The translations under genes were made by a program, and so were the position numbers. Below the pieces are notes generated by a model. It saw only the letters and a list, made by a program, of their open reading frames with translations, was not told the origin of the DNA and did no database searches. DNA of 64,000 nt from Pleurotus djamor (taxonomy: Eukaryota > Basidiomycota > Agaricomycetes > Agaricales > Pleurotaceae), in assembly GCA_029747585.1 (NCBI GenBank), contig JAPEVF010000035.1, forward strand, positions 1 through 64,000, in the 5' to 3' direction. Below are positions 11,576-23,646 of the stretch, piece after piece (position 1 is the stretch's first letter; every line of letters begins with the position of its first letter).

Positions 11576-12141
11576 GGGAGGTAGTACGCATAATTGCTTT
11601 TAACAAAACCGAAAAACTAAGACATACCTATTATGATGAGTCAGCTTGATGACGAGGTGAAGTGGACTTCACTGGGTGGTATATAAGGATCGTATGCAGA
11701 TACGAGTCGAGTAATGAAACTGAAGCTTGGCCGAGAAGCGTTATACAAGTTGCAGCTCCCATAGTTCAATAAGACTAGCTGGAGCTGAACAAGTTCAGTT
11801 TAGTAACCATGTTACTAGTCATCACAAAACAGGTTGTGATTTCTTCCAACAGAATGCAGGGCATAAACGATGCTAGGAAGTTTGTATTGTTTCTCTGATA
11901 AAAATTGGTCAGCACTGGGTGCCAACGAAAGATTGAAGACAGCCACGCACGTCGAGACTAATCTTGCGCGTCTTACTCTTACTTGGTCTCGGCTAGTCAT
12001 GCGGAAACGTTGATGGATGTAGAGTGAGTACGTACGGAGTAAGTATGATGTTGACAATGATGAGAGTATGGTTGATAGATATAGAGAAGAATATCCTCGC
12101 AGAGCCGCGAGGGATGCACCAACAGGGTAAACAGGAAAAGA
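11576..12141. other. Intergenic, no gene recognised
   Basis: About 570 bp between the promoter side of family A copy 2 and the 3' end of the proline-rich gene. Open frames are short and lack domains. A run TGGTATATAAGG near 11678-11690 reads on the plus strand, opposite to both neighbours, so it is not assigned to a gene. Confidence 0.4.
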
Positions 12142-14462
12142 TCACAGAGGCTTCCAACCATCACCAGGCGGTAACTTTAGATTATCTTGTTCGTCGGAAA
12201 GCAGGGGTCCTCCAGGATCTCGCGGCCCTTTTAGCTTGCGACCCCTCACCCTCAAAGGACTATCGTAATCTTCGCCTCCACTGTCGATGCCAGCACCGCT
12301 GTCCATCCCACCTGTTCGATCCCAGTCATCATCGGCACCCCCACCTCGATCTGCTGCCCGACTGGAATGTCGGCTTCGACGATCTACTCCATCATCCATC
12401 AACCCCTCCTCGTCCTCGCCCTCCCAGCGATGTCCCTCCCTGACAAACCCTCGTCTCGAAAGCCCCGCTTCCGCCTTGTAACGCACTTTGTCCAGCTTCG
12501 GCTGCAGCGCATCAAGCTTGGGGTGAAATGTAGCCAGTGTACGTTGGAAGTTAGCCAGCGGTGTATGATCATTATCCACACCTACACCCCGCCGGTAGTA
12601 TGATCCCTTCGGCGACGGAGTCGAGGCAGACATGGACACATGACGGGAGAGATTGGCTCCGTTGGTTCCTCCATTGCTAGCACCACCTTCGCTACGAGGA
12701 CCTCTGACGCCGAAAGGGGACGAGGGCTGTTGGGATAGTTGGTCGAAGATGTTTCCTCCAGGGACGACTTGCACGCTCTCTGGACGACGCTTGCGCAAAG
12801 GAGGAGGAACGGGTGGTGGAGGAGATGGATAGTGTACCGATTTCGAGCGAAAAACTCGAGATGTAGGAGAATCGTTCGAGGTCAGCGGAGCGTCAGAGCC
12901 TTGCTGACGATCGCGGAAAGAAGGCGTGTTTGAATCTGCCGAGGAAAGCGCAGAGACTGAGGAGGTAGAGGAGAGAGCACTGTCGATTGGTGGAGGTGGT
13001 TTGCGTTTGGGATGCTTCGGAGGCGGAAGATCCTTGTTTGGCCGCTCTGGGGATATGGATGGGGACCTAGCGAAGTAGGAAGCCTCTTTGAAGGGCTGGT
13101 CTGGGGTTTTGAATGGACTAGCGTTGTGCGCATGGATTGGCTCGGGATTCATACTGGGTCGAGCAAAAGCAATCTGTTCTAGGGAAGTGGTAGACGCATG
13201 GGGCGACGAAGCGCGGATCTGACGCCGTGGAAGTGGAGGAATATGTTGTTGTGATGTAGTCGCATCGGAAACAGAGCTTGAAGATGACGTCGGTCGCGGT
13301 GGGGGCGGCGGCGGAGGTTTATTTGGGCTGTTACTCCGATTCCGTGAATGTGAGTTGCTGCTTTTGAGAACCTGGAGGATTCTCTCCTTTTCCAACTGTT
13401 CCTCAGCTTTCTTCATCGTTTGCCCAACTTTGCTAGCCTGTAACGACTGCTTCATCAAGGCGCTGGTGACATGCCCGGCCTTGGATAAAGACGGGGTCGA
13501 TACATGTCCCCTGCTTTCTGGTGGTGGTAATCCGGCTTGCTGAGAAGCATGCCTGGGTGGGGGTTGGTGAGTGGACGGATTTCGTGGTGGAAGTGGCGGC
13601 AACTTTTGAGGAGGGCCGTCTAGCTTGTGCGATGGTTGGCTCTGACTGCGGGCAGCAAGCGTATAGAATGGGTTGGTGGTCGGAGGAGCTACGTGCGTGA
13701 AGGGGTTACNTCGAAGACGATGCTACGGGCGCAATGGGAGCCGTAGCAGGGGGGACTGGGAGTATTCTCTTCGGTGGGGATGCGGGCGCAGATGGTGGGC
13801 TTGTCCTCGGAAAAGCTTCAGCGAACGGGTAATCAGTATGACAATCCCGGAGGTTGAGTGCCTACGACAACTTACCTTGAGAAAAAGCCAGTGCCCTATC
13901 TACATCCTTCCCTCCTTCTACGTGCACCGCGAGTCTCAGCGCAGCGAAGAACTGGCCTCCAGATAGGGTGTCCGCTGCGCTCAAGTTCGGACTGAACAAT
14001 CTCAGGATCTATACATCCAAGGCTCTAAAATCAGTACGATTCAAAAAAGATTGAGAATGAAAACTAACTTCGTCGATTTTCGAGGGCTGGATATGCGAAA
14101 ACCGTCCCTTGAGCCATGCCCTGACTTCGCGGACGCCAACGACGAGTTGATCATAAGAATCACCGTGTTCCAGTTTCTCTGCGTCGTCGGCAGCCAAGTC
14201 AATCAGCGACGTCGTGTAGAATTGATACTCTGAGTCATTGAGGGCAGATACATGTAAACTTATGGGTCGCATGGCGCGCAGGATCCAAATTCCAGGTCGT
14301 GTTCGAACTTAACAACTCCTCTTGCGATAACGATATCGAGTCCAAAGTATAGATGATCAGAGTATTTGAGCTCAGGCTCAGCAGAGCTTCCTCTGCGGGG
14401 GGTTTCGTGGGTAGGATGTCTGAATATTGAAATGGCGTAAAGGTACGAGGAGGAAAGCCCAA
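12142..14462 (-). CDS. Proline-rich protein with an N-terminal EH-like region
   Basis: Multi-exon gene starting at ATG 14462 (MGFPPRTFTPFQYSDILP). An early region containing LSGGQFFAALRLAVHVEGG is like the second half of an EH domain, the calcium-binding-like fold used by endocytic adaptors to bind NPF motifs. The large last exon (12142-13602) encodes many SH3-type proline motifs (LPPLPPRNP, PPPPPPRP, PPPPVPPPLRKRRP), a basic coiled segment MKKAEEQLEKERILQVLKSS, and an acidic-basic C-terminus ending LPPGDGWKPL. This layout suggests an actin or endocytosis scaffold, by inference. The first exons need introns around 14250 and 13960-13830; exact junctions are uncertain. An N at 13710 falls in the coding sequence near an NPFTHV motif. 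The stop of the upstream P450 pseudogene lies only 68 bp from this start codon. Confidence 0.7.
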
Positions 14463-14529
14463 TTAGGCGCTCAAGCGCTCACATCCTATAACTAATCAAC
14501 ACATAGGGGCTCGCAGAAAGCAAGAAAAC

Positions 14530-16664
14530 CTAGACAAACTCAACAGTATGTTTCAAACGACGAGATATCTTACGCTGGAATGGTCGCGGGTGGCTGGAGC
14601 TCAAGTGATTAATAGCGCGCAGATGAGAGGAAGGTTCTTTGGAAATACCTGATGATTCCAGAGACGAACTCTGGAGAGGTCGCAATTTCTACTCCGTCTT
14701 CATATCTTCAGCCTTTGAAAAATCCAAAGAAGCAATCGAAGTGGCGATAACAATCCATAAGCTGGACAAGGCAAAATGCCGGCCGGGGCACATTCTCATG
14801 GTAAAGGACGATATCAGCGTCCAGGAACGAAGTCTAACCTTCAAGCCTAAATTTACTCACCGACGACCGAAGCCAAACGCCGCTGAAAGAGGGGGCTCTT
14901 CGTCGCCGCCTTCCGACCGAGGGAAGAAACGATCAGGATTGAGCTTCCTCGGGGTTGAATACGTGCTTGCGTCCAAGGATATCCCTCTGAAGCATGAAGA
15001 TGAAAAAGAAGAAGGTTCAAGATGAGTGGGTGGCTCACGATGTGTTCCCAATGATGATAGAGCCTTTCGGTATGAACATACCTTCGTATGTATCGTCCAT
15101 CGTAGACCGATGGGGGATGCCTAGCACACGAACAGGTATATCAGAATTTGCCTCAGGGACGGATCGATACCAATGACATACCGAGAGGTGTAACTGGATG
15201 CCACCTTCAGGAGAGTTGTCAACAATTTGGATTACTATTCAGGCGAAAGGAAAATCTCAATACCGGAGTACTTCCTGCAAGATGTAGCGTATGTAGATCA
15301 AGTCTTCGTAGTCGCGAAAGTCTGGTAGTCGATCCCGACCAACAATCCTATCAATCTCTCCCTGGCCCTTCTTCTGGACACTGGGGTTCAGCACCATTGC
15401 CAGGAAGAATGTAGCCAGACACTCCCAAGTCTAAGTGAGGGTGGTTTACTTCTGAGGTTGACGGAACAGGGGCTAGGGACGAACAGAGTCCGCGCCGGCG
15501 GCGTAGATGACAGCTGCGACGGCCTTGACATCCCCGATATCATAGCTGGATGATTTTGTGTCCAATTGTCCGAGAGTTTGGCTGACAAACGACGCTTCTA
15601 CCGCTCCATCCGCCTGAGAAGCGACTAGTGAGCAAGAGGGTTCCATGACTCAGATAGTACGAACCGACTGTCTTCTAGCGCGCTCGAAAGGGATGTCGTG
15701 CAAGCCTCGGATGACCCACCTCCACTTCCTAGCAATATTGGCATAATGTGTCCCAGGAAACCAAGAGGGGAAGTATCGCACTAATTGGCGATGATATGAG
15801 AAGATGTTGATGTTAGGCTAGACCCGAACCGGCATTGGGGAGGAGCTTACAGAGAGGAAACAAATCAAGTGCGGTTCCGCCAGGTGGACCAGTCTGCTTA
15901 TAAACATCGACGAGACGGTCGACAAGTGAAAGAATTTCGTTGTTGTCAAATACGATCCTAGGTCCGTAAGCGACACGCATTTGAAGCAAGGTGGCGAACC
16001 TTCCAAGTAACCTGTGAGTAGCTAACATCCGGATATGTGTGTGAACAGGGACAGACCGTGCAACAAGGGCATCATGATTCCCTTCATTCTTCATAAGGTC
16101 TTTGACGAGCAGACGGGCGTACTCCAGTTGGTTCGGTTGCAACTGACGGCAGCTCTCTGAGTTGAAGAATGCATGAAACAACTTCTTGTGCTTTCTATAT
16201 CGTTCACCGTAGCTGAAAAAGTCGCTCCACCCGAGTCTTCCGTCAATAAAAGATCAATAGAGAGTAAGCGAATCTGTACATAATCAGCACGCACAGTTCA
16301 AATACAACGAAGCTCGGTCTATCGCTGTAGATTGACCCTCATTTTCCCAAGAGTTCAGTGGCCGCTTTGACGCTATTCAGGACGATGATGTGTTGATTCA
16401 ATACCTTGAGGTGCATGACATCGCCTAAGGTCACTAAGCAATGGAGACTCACGGTTAGACGAAGTGGACTTACCATATTTCTGAGACCATTCATGGTAGA
16501 CTTGTCCTTGGTTGAGTCTCTGACGGTAAGATACGAATATGCCCGATGAAGGGATCTCCCAAGGGACCAGGGGGGAGCAATCTGGCAAGCCGTCTCTGCT
16601 TCAAATAATGCACGCAGCTGTAGAATATGATGCCGACCACCGACAGATGGAAAAGGGAGGTCAT
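14530..16664 (-). pseudogene. Cytochrome P450 pseudogene (P450-3)
   Basis: Third P450, closest to P450-2, with the same intron pattern. From ATG 16664 it shows an anchor, then LARLLPPGPLGDPFIGH. It is broken in at least three places: an indel near 16510-16526 that shifts frame before the VYHEWSQKYG block, an in-frame TGA at 16339-16341 where the other genes have Arg, and a second shift near 14695-14708 after FSKAED. Elsewhere the gene is well preserved: [19 protein letters not shown] and TWECLATF around the I-helix, EVLR, FGFGRR, and MCPGRHFAL at the haem site. The final exon ends with TAG at 14530-14532. The breaks are not all at homopolymers, so it is likely a real pseudogene. It shows that P450 copies also moved or remained inside the spacer of the inverted duplication. 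Confidence 0.88.
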
Positions 16665-17571
16665 AGTCGTATCGAACGTAGCGGAGCTGTTGAATGGGTT
16701 TTAGAAGACATTTTCTCTTTAAAAACTGACAAGGTAATCCAAACCTTATCCTTATCTCCCGCGAATAATTAGAAGGCATCCACACTAATCAAGGCTAGTG
16801 CTCGATGAAAGGGCGTGATTTGTTTGATCTTCAGCTATTCGGTACAAGATTGTGTGGTAGTGGGCTTTCAATAGGTTTGTGACCGAAAGTTGCCTAAGGG
16901 TTTGCACATCGGGGACAGTTCTCATGAGTGGATGAAAAGGCCATTCATAGGTGTCATTCGCAACGTCAGCAGGACACTGTGGTCCCTAGTACATGAGAGT
17001 TCTGCAAGCAGTACGTGAGATGGTGTCGCCTGACCTATGAACAGCATAGCTCGGAGGCACCGCGATTCGGCCCTAGGTAAATGGCAAGGAAGGTTCTAAG
17101 CAAAGGGCTATGAGGAGATCACAGAAATTGATATACCGATGAGAACCGAAGTCGTCGGCTCGGCAGCTGTCCTATATTCACTAAACTCGGTGAGCATTGT
17201 TGCGTGAGATGGCGAACAAAGTCCCAAGCGAGTTTTCTGGGGACCAATCAGTCGGAGTCCCGATGAAAAATAGCCAGTTGTGAGGGTGACGAAGAGTGCT
17301 GTAATTGAACTTGAGGCTGAGGTTGTCGAAATCAAGGAAGCGGGCGCCTCCGAGGTTCCGTGGCCCATGGAACCAAGAACCTAAGTAGCAGTCGAAGACT
17401 TGGAAAGACCTCTTTAATCGAGGACATCTAGAGCAAGAAAACTAGTCTGATTGGCACTGAGGAGCGATACAGACGTTCTGCATTCAACTGAGCTTAGAGT
17501 TTTATTGGATGTATGTCGTCCATGAGACGAGAATTGAGCAAGAATTGAGCACCGAGAACCGGTGTTCATAA
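16665..17571. other. Intergenic region, nothing certain
   Basis: About 900 bp between the P450-3 pseudogene start and the 3' end of the F-box gene. A minus-strand frame at 17108-17368 is Ser/Thr-rich without recognisable domain and is not called. Confidence 0.4.
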
Positions 17572-18595
17572 CTAGCCATGCCACTTCCGAAACTTTGCTT
17601 GAAGGAATCCAGCTTTCTCAGTGATGTCAACCCACTTTACTCCTTCCTCCTTAAGTTTGGTTTCGAACTTTTCGGATGAGATTATTGCGAGGCGATCTCC
17701 TGCCCACGGTCCACGTTCGCTAAGGCCAGCGTCTGGATGTCCCCAGACTATCAACGGCGAAAGACAATATTTGAAGGTCACGTTTTCGGTTTCCTTCACA
17801 TACTCATGCTTTGTCACGTTGATCATGACCTTCGAAGTCGGCTCCTTTATAAACGGACTCGGCTCGCAAGGATCAGCGAAGAAGGAATACCGGTGTGAGT
17901 CGCGCCAGTCCTTTCCAAATGAGCGCCAAGTTTCCAGAAATGGCTTTCGGGTGGGGCTATGGAAATGTTCGGATGCGACAGAGTACAGGATGTGGCCTTC
18001 GAGTTCAAGACCGTCGGAATCGTCAACCAGGTCCTGGATATGAGCCCATTCTTTCGTGGACAGGCAGCCCTCCGGGAGCTTGTCGGCATTCTCACCAATG
18101 CAGATGAGCCTGGTGTACGGCCACGGCGAGAAGTAGTCTAGGGCTCTCCGAGCGAGGAAAGGATACGCAAACAGGAAGAGTTGGGAATTAGTTGTCGCCA
18201 ACATAGCCATGGCCGTGGTAGATGACATGTGCTCGAAGATATAACTAATGATCTCGGGGGGTAGCTTGCTGAGAAGGCCAAGATGAATAGGCGAAGTATC
18301 GCGGGCAGGCCTAGAAACAGATGAGTTGAGCTCTTATTATTCGGGTGTCAAAGAAACCATACCTGAAGGGTGCCACTGTTAAGAATTCTTCGCAGCTTGT
18401 AGTTCCATCACACTCTGTGATCCAGTTTTCTACGCCCGCATCGAAGCTACATTCCCCCCATTGGCCAAGGCGGTCGGTGCTTTGTTGCTTGTCTAAATTA
18501 ACGCTACGAATGAGTGGGTAAATCAGATGAGTGGGCCTTCTGAAGAACTTCAGAAGTAAGCAAAGCGGTACCTACGCCAGAAACCATTGTCCCAT
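17572..18595 (-). CDS. F-box-like protein of the MGQWFL basidiomycete family
   Basis: Three exons on the minus strand. The first is tiny: ATG at 18595 encodes MGQWFLA and is followed by an intron; the second continues VNLDKQQSTDRLGQWGE. This N-terminal signature is a familiar start of basidiomycete F-box proteins. The third exon holds the F-box-like helix LLSKLPPEIISYIFEHM and a long variable substrate-side region, with WAHIQDLVDDSDGLELEGHI and ending LQAKFRKWHG before the stop at 17572. F-box proteins recruit substrates to SCF ubiquitin ligases; these expanded lineage-specific members have unknown targets. No frame break was seen. The start is supported by the splice frame: GC|gtaggt joins to C-GTT-AAT to keep AVNLD open. 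Confidence 0.82.
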
Positions 18596-19133
18596 TGACG
18601 ACGATTCTGTTAGAAAACCTTGGAAAAATTCAGAAAAAATAGGAGCCGTAGTGGTTTGAACCAAGTGGCAAGTGAAACAAGCGCCGTGTTTGAGGCCAAT
18701 GCCAACTCGGCCTATCTATATCAGCTCACCTCTCAACTTCGTTACGAAGTCCTGAAGATCTCCCGCAATTTTGCGTGCCTAAGGTTAAAGGGATTCAAAT
18801 AGGTCACGGCAAGAGTTTCATGCGAAAATTTAGCCGCAAACGTTCGAGTTTTCGCCTTGTCCATCAACATTCGAATGATTTTCCAATGATTTTCGTACCA
18901 TGATCGACCCCGGAAAAGTTTGAACGTTTGAACATTTATTCTTCCTAATATGTTTCACTGATTTGCCATTCCTTTAGTAACTGAAAGGCGGATGAGCGAT
19001 TCCAATGCAAAGGAAGGAGAAGCTGAGTTGTGCGCCCTCATCTCAACCTTCATGCATGTGGCACGTGGATAAGTTGGGCTCGGAGCAAACCCTGAGGCCT
19101 GCCCGACCAATAGCCACCACCATCACGCCCGTC
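18596..19133. promoter_or_regulatory. Divergent intergenic region, F-box to family A copy 3
   Basis: About 540 bp between divergent starts. It is AT-richer than its neighbours and probably holds both promoters. Coding may begin at 19005 rather than 19134 for copy 3. No RNA gene or repeat was seen. Confidence 0.35.
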
Positions 19134-21464
19134 ATGCAACCCAATACACCCAATATCGCTCCATCTGCTGAACCTCACAGCCCGAAGTCTCCTGCCCCGC
19201 TCAGCCAATTCAATGTCATTCGCGAGGAGCCTCCTCCGGAATTCCTCAAACAAATCATCGATAGATTTGGCTCACGCTACGAAGACATCGTCAAAAAATA
19301 TGGGGCTGTCGAGTATGCTATTGACCCAGATACCGTATGTCCCTGTCGTTCATGCGCAAATTAATCTGCACTTTCTGAACAGCCAGCCTCTTCTATTCCT
19401 AGTATGAAATACTCGACATATACCCGCCCGAGGAATACCTCGCTGAATCAGACCAACTCGCCACTGAGAGGTTTCACAGCGGTGCCAGAGGTGCGTTCAT
19501 CCCCACAACACCCAAATACCGGTGTTCACCCTTGGATAATTGTCAATATCGTGCGGATTTTTTTCTTTAGATTCTGAACGATGCAGTATCACAGCCGGTG
19601 CCCTCTCTCGCATCGCTGCTGCAGAAGCTCAATTTTACGCCGTCCAATACGATCAACTCAAGTCTGAACCCTCATTTATGCGAGAATACATCGAGGAATT
19701 AGCCGTTCATCGTCCCGAGCTTATTCCCGACATCCAAGGCTTCGCCCCAGAACTCACAACTCTCCTCCACAAACCCCGCTTCGTCGGCCAGCTCTGCCGC
19801 TACTCCATCCACAACCTCCTCGTCCACTTAGGAAAGTGGCACGCCATCAGCAAGTACTTGCTCGATGTCCAACATCTCGACGACACCGAAGGTCGCCTTG
19901 GAGCCCCTGCCCGGCGGAAGGAGCTCATGGGATATGTCAAGCGGATGCTTACCACGGAACTCTTGTCCCTAGAAAAACGCGTCCGACATGCGATTTATTT
20001 TCATACCCCTGTAAAGGACATATGGATCAGGCGCAAGGTGAGTCCAAGTGTCATGTTTTCCCCGTGATATTGGGCGTGTCTGACATGCCATTCTGATTTT
20101 TCTCGCGCGCCCTAGGATCATCCAGACTTCGGCGGCGCAGTCTTGAGTCACCATCCCGACAAGCCTCGAGAGTTCGCCGCCGGCTTTGTCGAGAAAAGTG
20201 TCTATGGAGCTTTTGTACGCTTCATGGCTCCGGCCCTATGTAAAGAAACGATGAAATGGACTTCGGAGGACTGTCGCAACGAGCTCTTCATTTACCTCGA
20301 CGCTGACCCGTTGGCATGGCAAGCACTCGATCCCTACTTGTCCGAGCAGTTGACGCAGCTTCGGCGGCTTATGGTACGCCTTCCCCCGTTGTATATGTCG
20401 ATTATCTTAGTCTAAAGTGAAAATTTCGCAAGGACTTCGAGGAAATGCTCGACCATCCAGAAGAAGTATCTATGACCGATGAAGACCCTCTTTTCACAGA
20501 GTTCGCCGACGCCATTACCAAATCACAGGATACCTTCGGGCGCATCAACCTCGAAAAACACATCAAAAGTATCGAATCCCTCGAGAAGCCGAATATTTCA
20601 AGAAAAATCTGGCGCGATGTCGAAGTCCACTTTGATCGTAAACATGGACTTGATCCTAGAAGCGTGAGTCTGCCAATATTCTCCGTCGTATCCAGTTCCC
20701 ACTGAAACTGAGCCATAATGTTCGCAGTTCATCGGGTATGAGCAAGCCGCCCCATCTTGGAACGTTGAGGTTGTTCAGAGTCCAGAGAGGAGTTCGTCTC
20801 CGACTCCAGCTGCCATCAGACCATACAGAGAGGTAGGCAATGTAGCACCCCCCATCATCGAAGAACCAACGGCAGACCGTGGTCCAAAAATCAAGACCAG
20901 GCCTCAAAACACCGAACCCGATGAAATTTCCGAAATTCTATGTGGATCCATGTCCATCTCAGCGGACGTGCATCAAGACGCTATTTTAGTCACCTTCCCC
21001 GTCTTTCTGCTGAGCAAGAGCGCGTTTGAAGTCTTTGACAAGATCTTCACACCTGGACGCAAGGGCCACATGGATTTCACAGACTTTGCTAACGTGAGCC
21101 TCTCTCATCTGCAGCCCTGATTATGACCCTCTGATTCCATCATAGGCGATGTTGGAAGTAGGGTTTAGCTACGATCCAAAGAGGAGTGGATCGAGAGCGA
21201 CGTTCCATCCCAATCGTACGCGAATTACCCTCCATCATGACGGTCATGCTAATCTCTCTTTTTCAGCCGCCCATTCTAACAAATCGCTTTGCTGTCACAA
21301 GTAAGTTGGCAACCTACCTATTATTCTTACCCCCCTCAAACCCTTTCAGACCCCATGGGCCACGCAAAACTCTTGATCGTTGGCGCCTTTGTCAACTCGA
21401 GGCCAATCTTTCAAAGTCATATGGTTGGACAAGGGAATGGTTCGGGTTGAAGTCAGATTCATGA
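19134..21464 (+). CDS. Family A protein, copy 3 (most complete member)
   Basis: Nine exons, about 610 residues, without a frame break, making this the reference for the family. The ATG at 19134 (MQPNTPNIAPSAEP) matches the family start; an in-frame ATG at 19005 is possible. Blocks in order are FLKQIIDRFGSRYEDIVKKY, AAAEAQFYAVQYDQLKSEPS, ELIPDIQGFAPELTTLLHKP, FVGQLCRYSIHNLLVHLGKW, HPDFGGAVLS, LDPYLSEQLTQLRRLMDFEE, INLEKHIKSIESLEKP, FLLSKSAFEVFDKIFTPGRK and AMLEVGFSYDPKRSGSRATF. It ends with CCHKPHGPRKTL and SYGWTREWFGLKSDS. The last three short exons encode a GF...GSR...F...HKPHG...YGW pattern that loosely recalls HicA mRNA interferases; this is inference only. It is the only family A gene in the plus orientation outside the right arm and is the most diverged, so it may be the oldest copy. 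It ends 140 bp from the convergent BTB gene. Confidence 0.82.
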
Positions 21465-21604
21465 ATCCAACCCCCACCCACAACGAAATCATTCCCATAA
21501 TATTTACGGTCAACGGCCATACATCAGCGATACTTTTACTCATACCATACACTAATAATAATATATACACAATGTAATTGGAATACTGGTACGAAAGTCC
21601 AAGG

Positions 21605-22957
21605 TCACGTAAAAACGGTAAGAATGGTCTCCCAAAGCCGCTTTCTAGACTGTTCACAATATGCAACTAGCACCTTTTCGCAGTCCCCACAGATATGCCA
21701 TGGTGTTGCCTTCACCTGCGCCAACAGCGCCGTCCAATCTTCCATCGGCGTACACATATAATTCGCATTCCGCTGCAACACCGGCATCGCCTTCTTCACC
21801 CACTCCATCACAAACCCACTCCTACACGGCACAGGAGGAATATCCAACGGTGGTTCCGCAATTTTAGCATGGAAAGAACGCAACTTCGTTATCCCCACGA
21901 TGAATCGTTCCAATTCCGACGCGTTGAGCGGGGCGAGGTGATACCCCGCGGCGTCCCCTCCAAACTGCCATGTCCGCGTGCTAAGGTCATAGAAGAGCGG
22001 CGCAAGGAGGTCGGGGGGAGTGTAGTTACAGTCCCGGAGGAGTGCGATGACACTTGCTGGGTGAACAATGACGTCCTCTGCCCCTAGACCTACACGGGCC
22101 ATGTAACGAGCGGAGAAGGAAGCTATTTTCGCGAGCTGTTGTTCATACGATGAAGGCCATTCTTGATGGAGCCGTTCCAGGAGGAGTTTTCGAACGCGGT
22201 CGACGCGGTATTTGGTGGTAACGCGTAGGAAACCAGCGAATGAAGGGAAAGTTTCGACGTTCAGTTCGTCGGGGATGTTTATGTGACTAGTGTACCATTT
22301 CCTGTCAGTAAATCGGAGTATTACTTGAATTACTGTCCATGCATGCAGAGAGGCAACAGTAACGCGAAACGGAGTACGGATTGCGTCGCCTAAATTGCAC
22401 ATTACGCGTAACGCGAGGCCAGTTCTCTATCCAGAGCGTTACCTCTCCCAAACTGTCCTTGACAATGCAATCAAACGACGAGGAAGTGCCTTTTCCCCCT
22501 CAGTTTGGTGCCAAAAGTCGACCTTATGGCGCCCCCACTGTCAACGCCAACGTTGAAACTATCTTCTCGGGTGACGCTGCGCGGCCGGTTGCCTCCCTAG
22601 ATGCACGGTATGAAGAAAGAAGACTCACAAGCCGTCATAAAGGGTTCTCAACAACCCGACCATATCATCCATATCATCCTCGACTTCAACAAGGAAACAA
22701 TCCCTAAACTTCACCGGGAACGGCGCAGAAGCCGCTCTATCCAGCATAATTTCGAAGACTGGCGAATGCTTCGACAATAACGACCGATGGACGCGAAATA
22801 TCGTCGTACAAGCCCTGCATTTCAATATGACGTTCCCATCGTCAAAGTATAACTCTGGATGATTCGTGTAATTTCGACTTTCGAGATCACGAGCAGCTTC
22901 TCTTTCATATTCGACGCGAGGCCGTTTGCGGTCGACTTGGTCGTCGGGGATGTTCAT
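21605..22957 (-). CDS. BTB/POZ domain protein
   Basis: The first exon (ATG 22957, MNIPDDQVDRKRPR; an upstream in-frame ATG lies at 23002) encodes a classic fungal BTB start: ELYFDDGNVILKCR, then FRVHRSLLSKHSPVFEIML and VGLLRTLYDG. After an intron beginning near 22626, the second large exon (21605 to about 22330) continues with SFAGFLRVTTKYRVDRVRKL, the typical BTB tail helix, and a 200-residue C-terminal region with an HICGDCEKV cysteine pair. BTB domains mediate dimerisation and recruitment to Cullin-3 ligases; in basidiomycetes this is a large expanded family of unknown targets. The join between the two exons is not fully resolved and may include a small exon. It is convergent with family A copy 3. 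Confidence 0.8.
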
Positions 22958-23209
22958 GTTATGGTTGAGAAGAAAGGATGAAAGAGAGGCAAAACTGTAC
23001 AAAGGGAAACGCCAACTGTTCTACGCCTGCCCTAAACAAGCTCCTATCAACAGCCCCTGAAGATCTCTGAAATATTTCAACACCGAATCAACATCGAATC
23101 CTGGACGAGCNAAAACATCAGCCATCCCTTTTACGGATTAAAGGGATCAAAAGAAACGCGGAGATAACTTACAGCTCCCTTCTCCTACGCGTTCAAAGCG
23201 CAAGCCCTC

Positions 23210-23646
23210 TCAAGACTTATCGGCAATGGGGAAATCCTTTCCAGTCATCTTCTTATACTGATCACGTATCGCATCGGAGATAGCTTCATCCTTCGCCTGC
23301 TCAACCGCAGATTCGTTACTCTGATCTCCCTGTTTGAAGACGTGTTCTTGGACGTAATCCACAGCTGATCGCGCGGTTTAGTTTAAGAGGATAAACCCCA
23401 CTGGATACTTTCTATGTACTCACCTTTATCGAGTCCATCTACACCAACGACGCGTCTTCGATTAGCCCAACAGCATTGTAGAATAAACCATTGACCCAGA
23501 GCAAACGTACCTTCTTTGTTCTCACCCTTCTTCCCTCCTCCCATAACGTTGTTCAACAGACCCATAACGTTGACTCCGTCACCATCTTCCTTCTTCTGGC
23601 CATCGGAACTGCCGCTGTTCTCAGTGAATTTCTTGATAAAATCCAT
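23210..23646 (-). CDS. Small conserved hydrophilic fungal protein with a 15-nt exon
   Basis: Three exons. The first from ATG 23646 encodes MDFIKKFTENSGSSDGQKKE and a glycine-rich turn, NVMGLLNNVMGGGKKGENKE. A 15-nt microexon at 23424-23438 supplies GLDK, and the last exon adds AVDYVQEHVFKQGDQSNESA, AKDEAISDAIRDQYKKMTGK and DFPIADKS before TGA at 23210-23212. The frame is preserved only if the microexon is included (G|AT GGA CTC GAT AAA G|CT). Similar small proteins with a VQE...NESA.EQAKDE...IRDQYK..TGKDFPI tail occur widely in fungi and are sometimes labelled DDR48-like; function is unknown. An N at 23111 lies just downstream in the 3' region. Confidence 0.75.

Noticed and set aside
13850..14450. 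Separate small gene for the frames at 14009-14272
   Set aside because: Better explained as internal exons of the proline-rich EH-like gene; splice sites and text continue across.
17108..17368. Ser/Thr-rich minus-strand frame with a hydrophobic stretch
   Set aside because: Low complexity and no support from splice sites or relatives in the window.
22381..22707. Plus-strand frame overlapping the BTB gene
   Set aside because: It is antisense to the BTB exon junction and has no recognisable domain.
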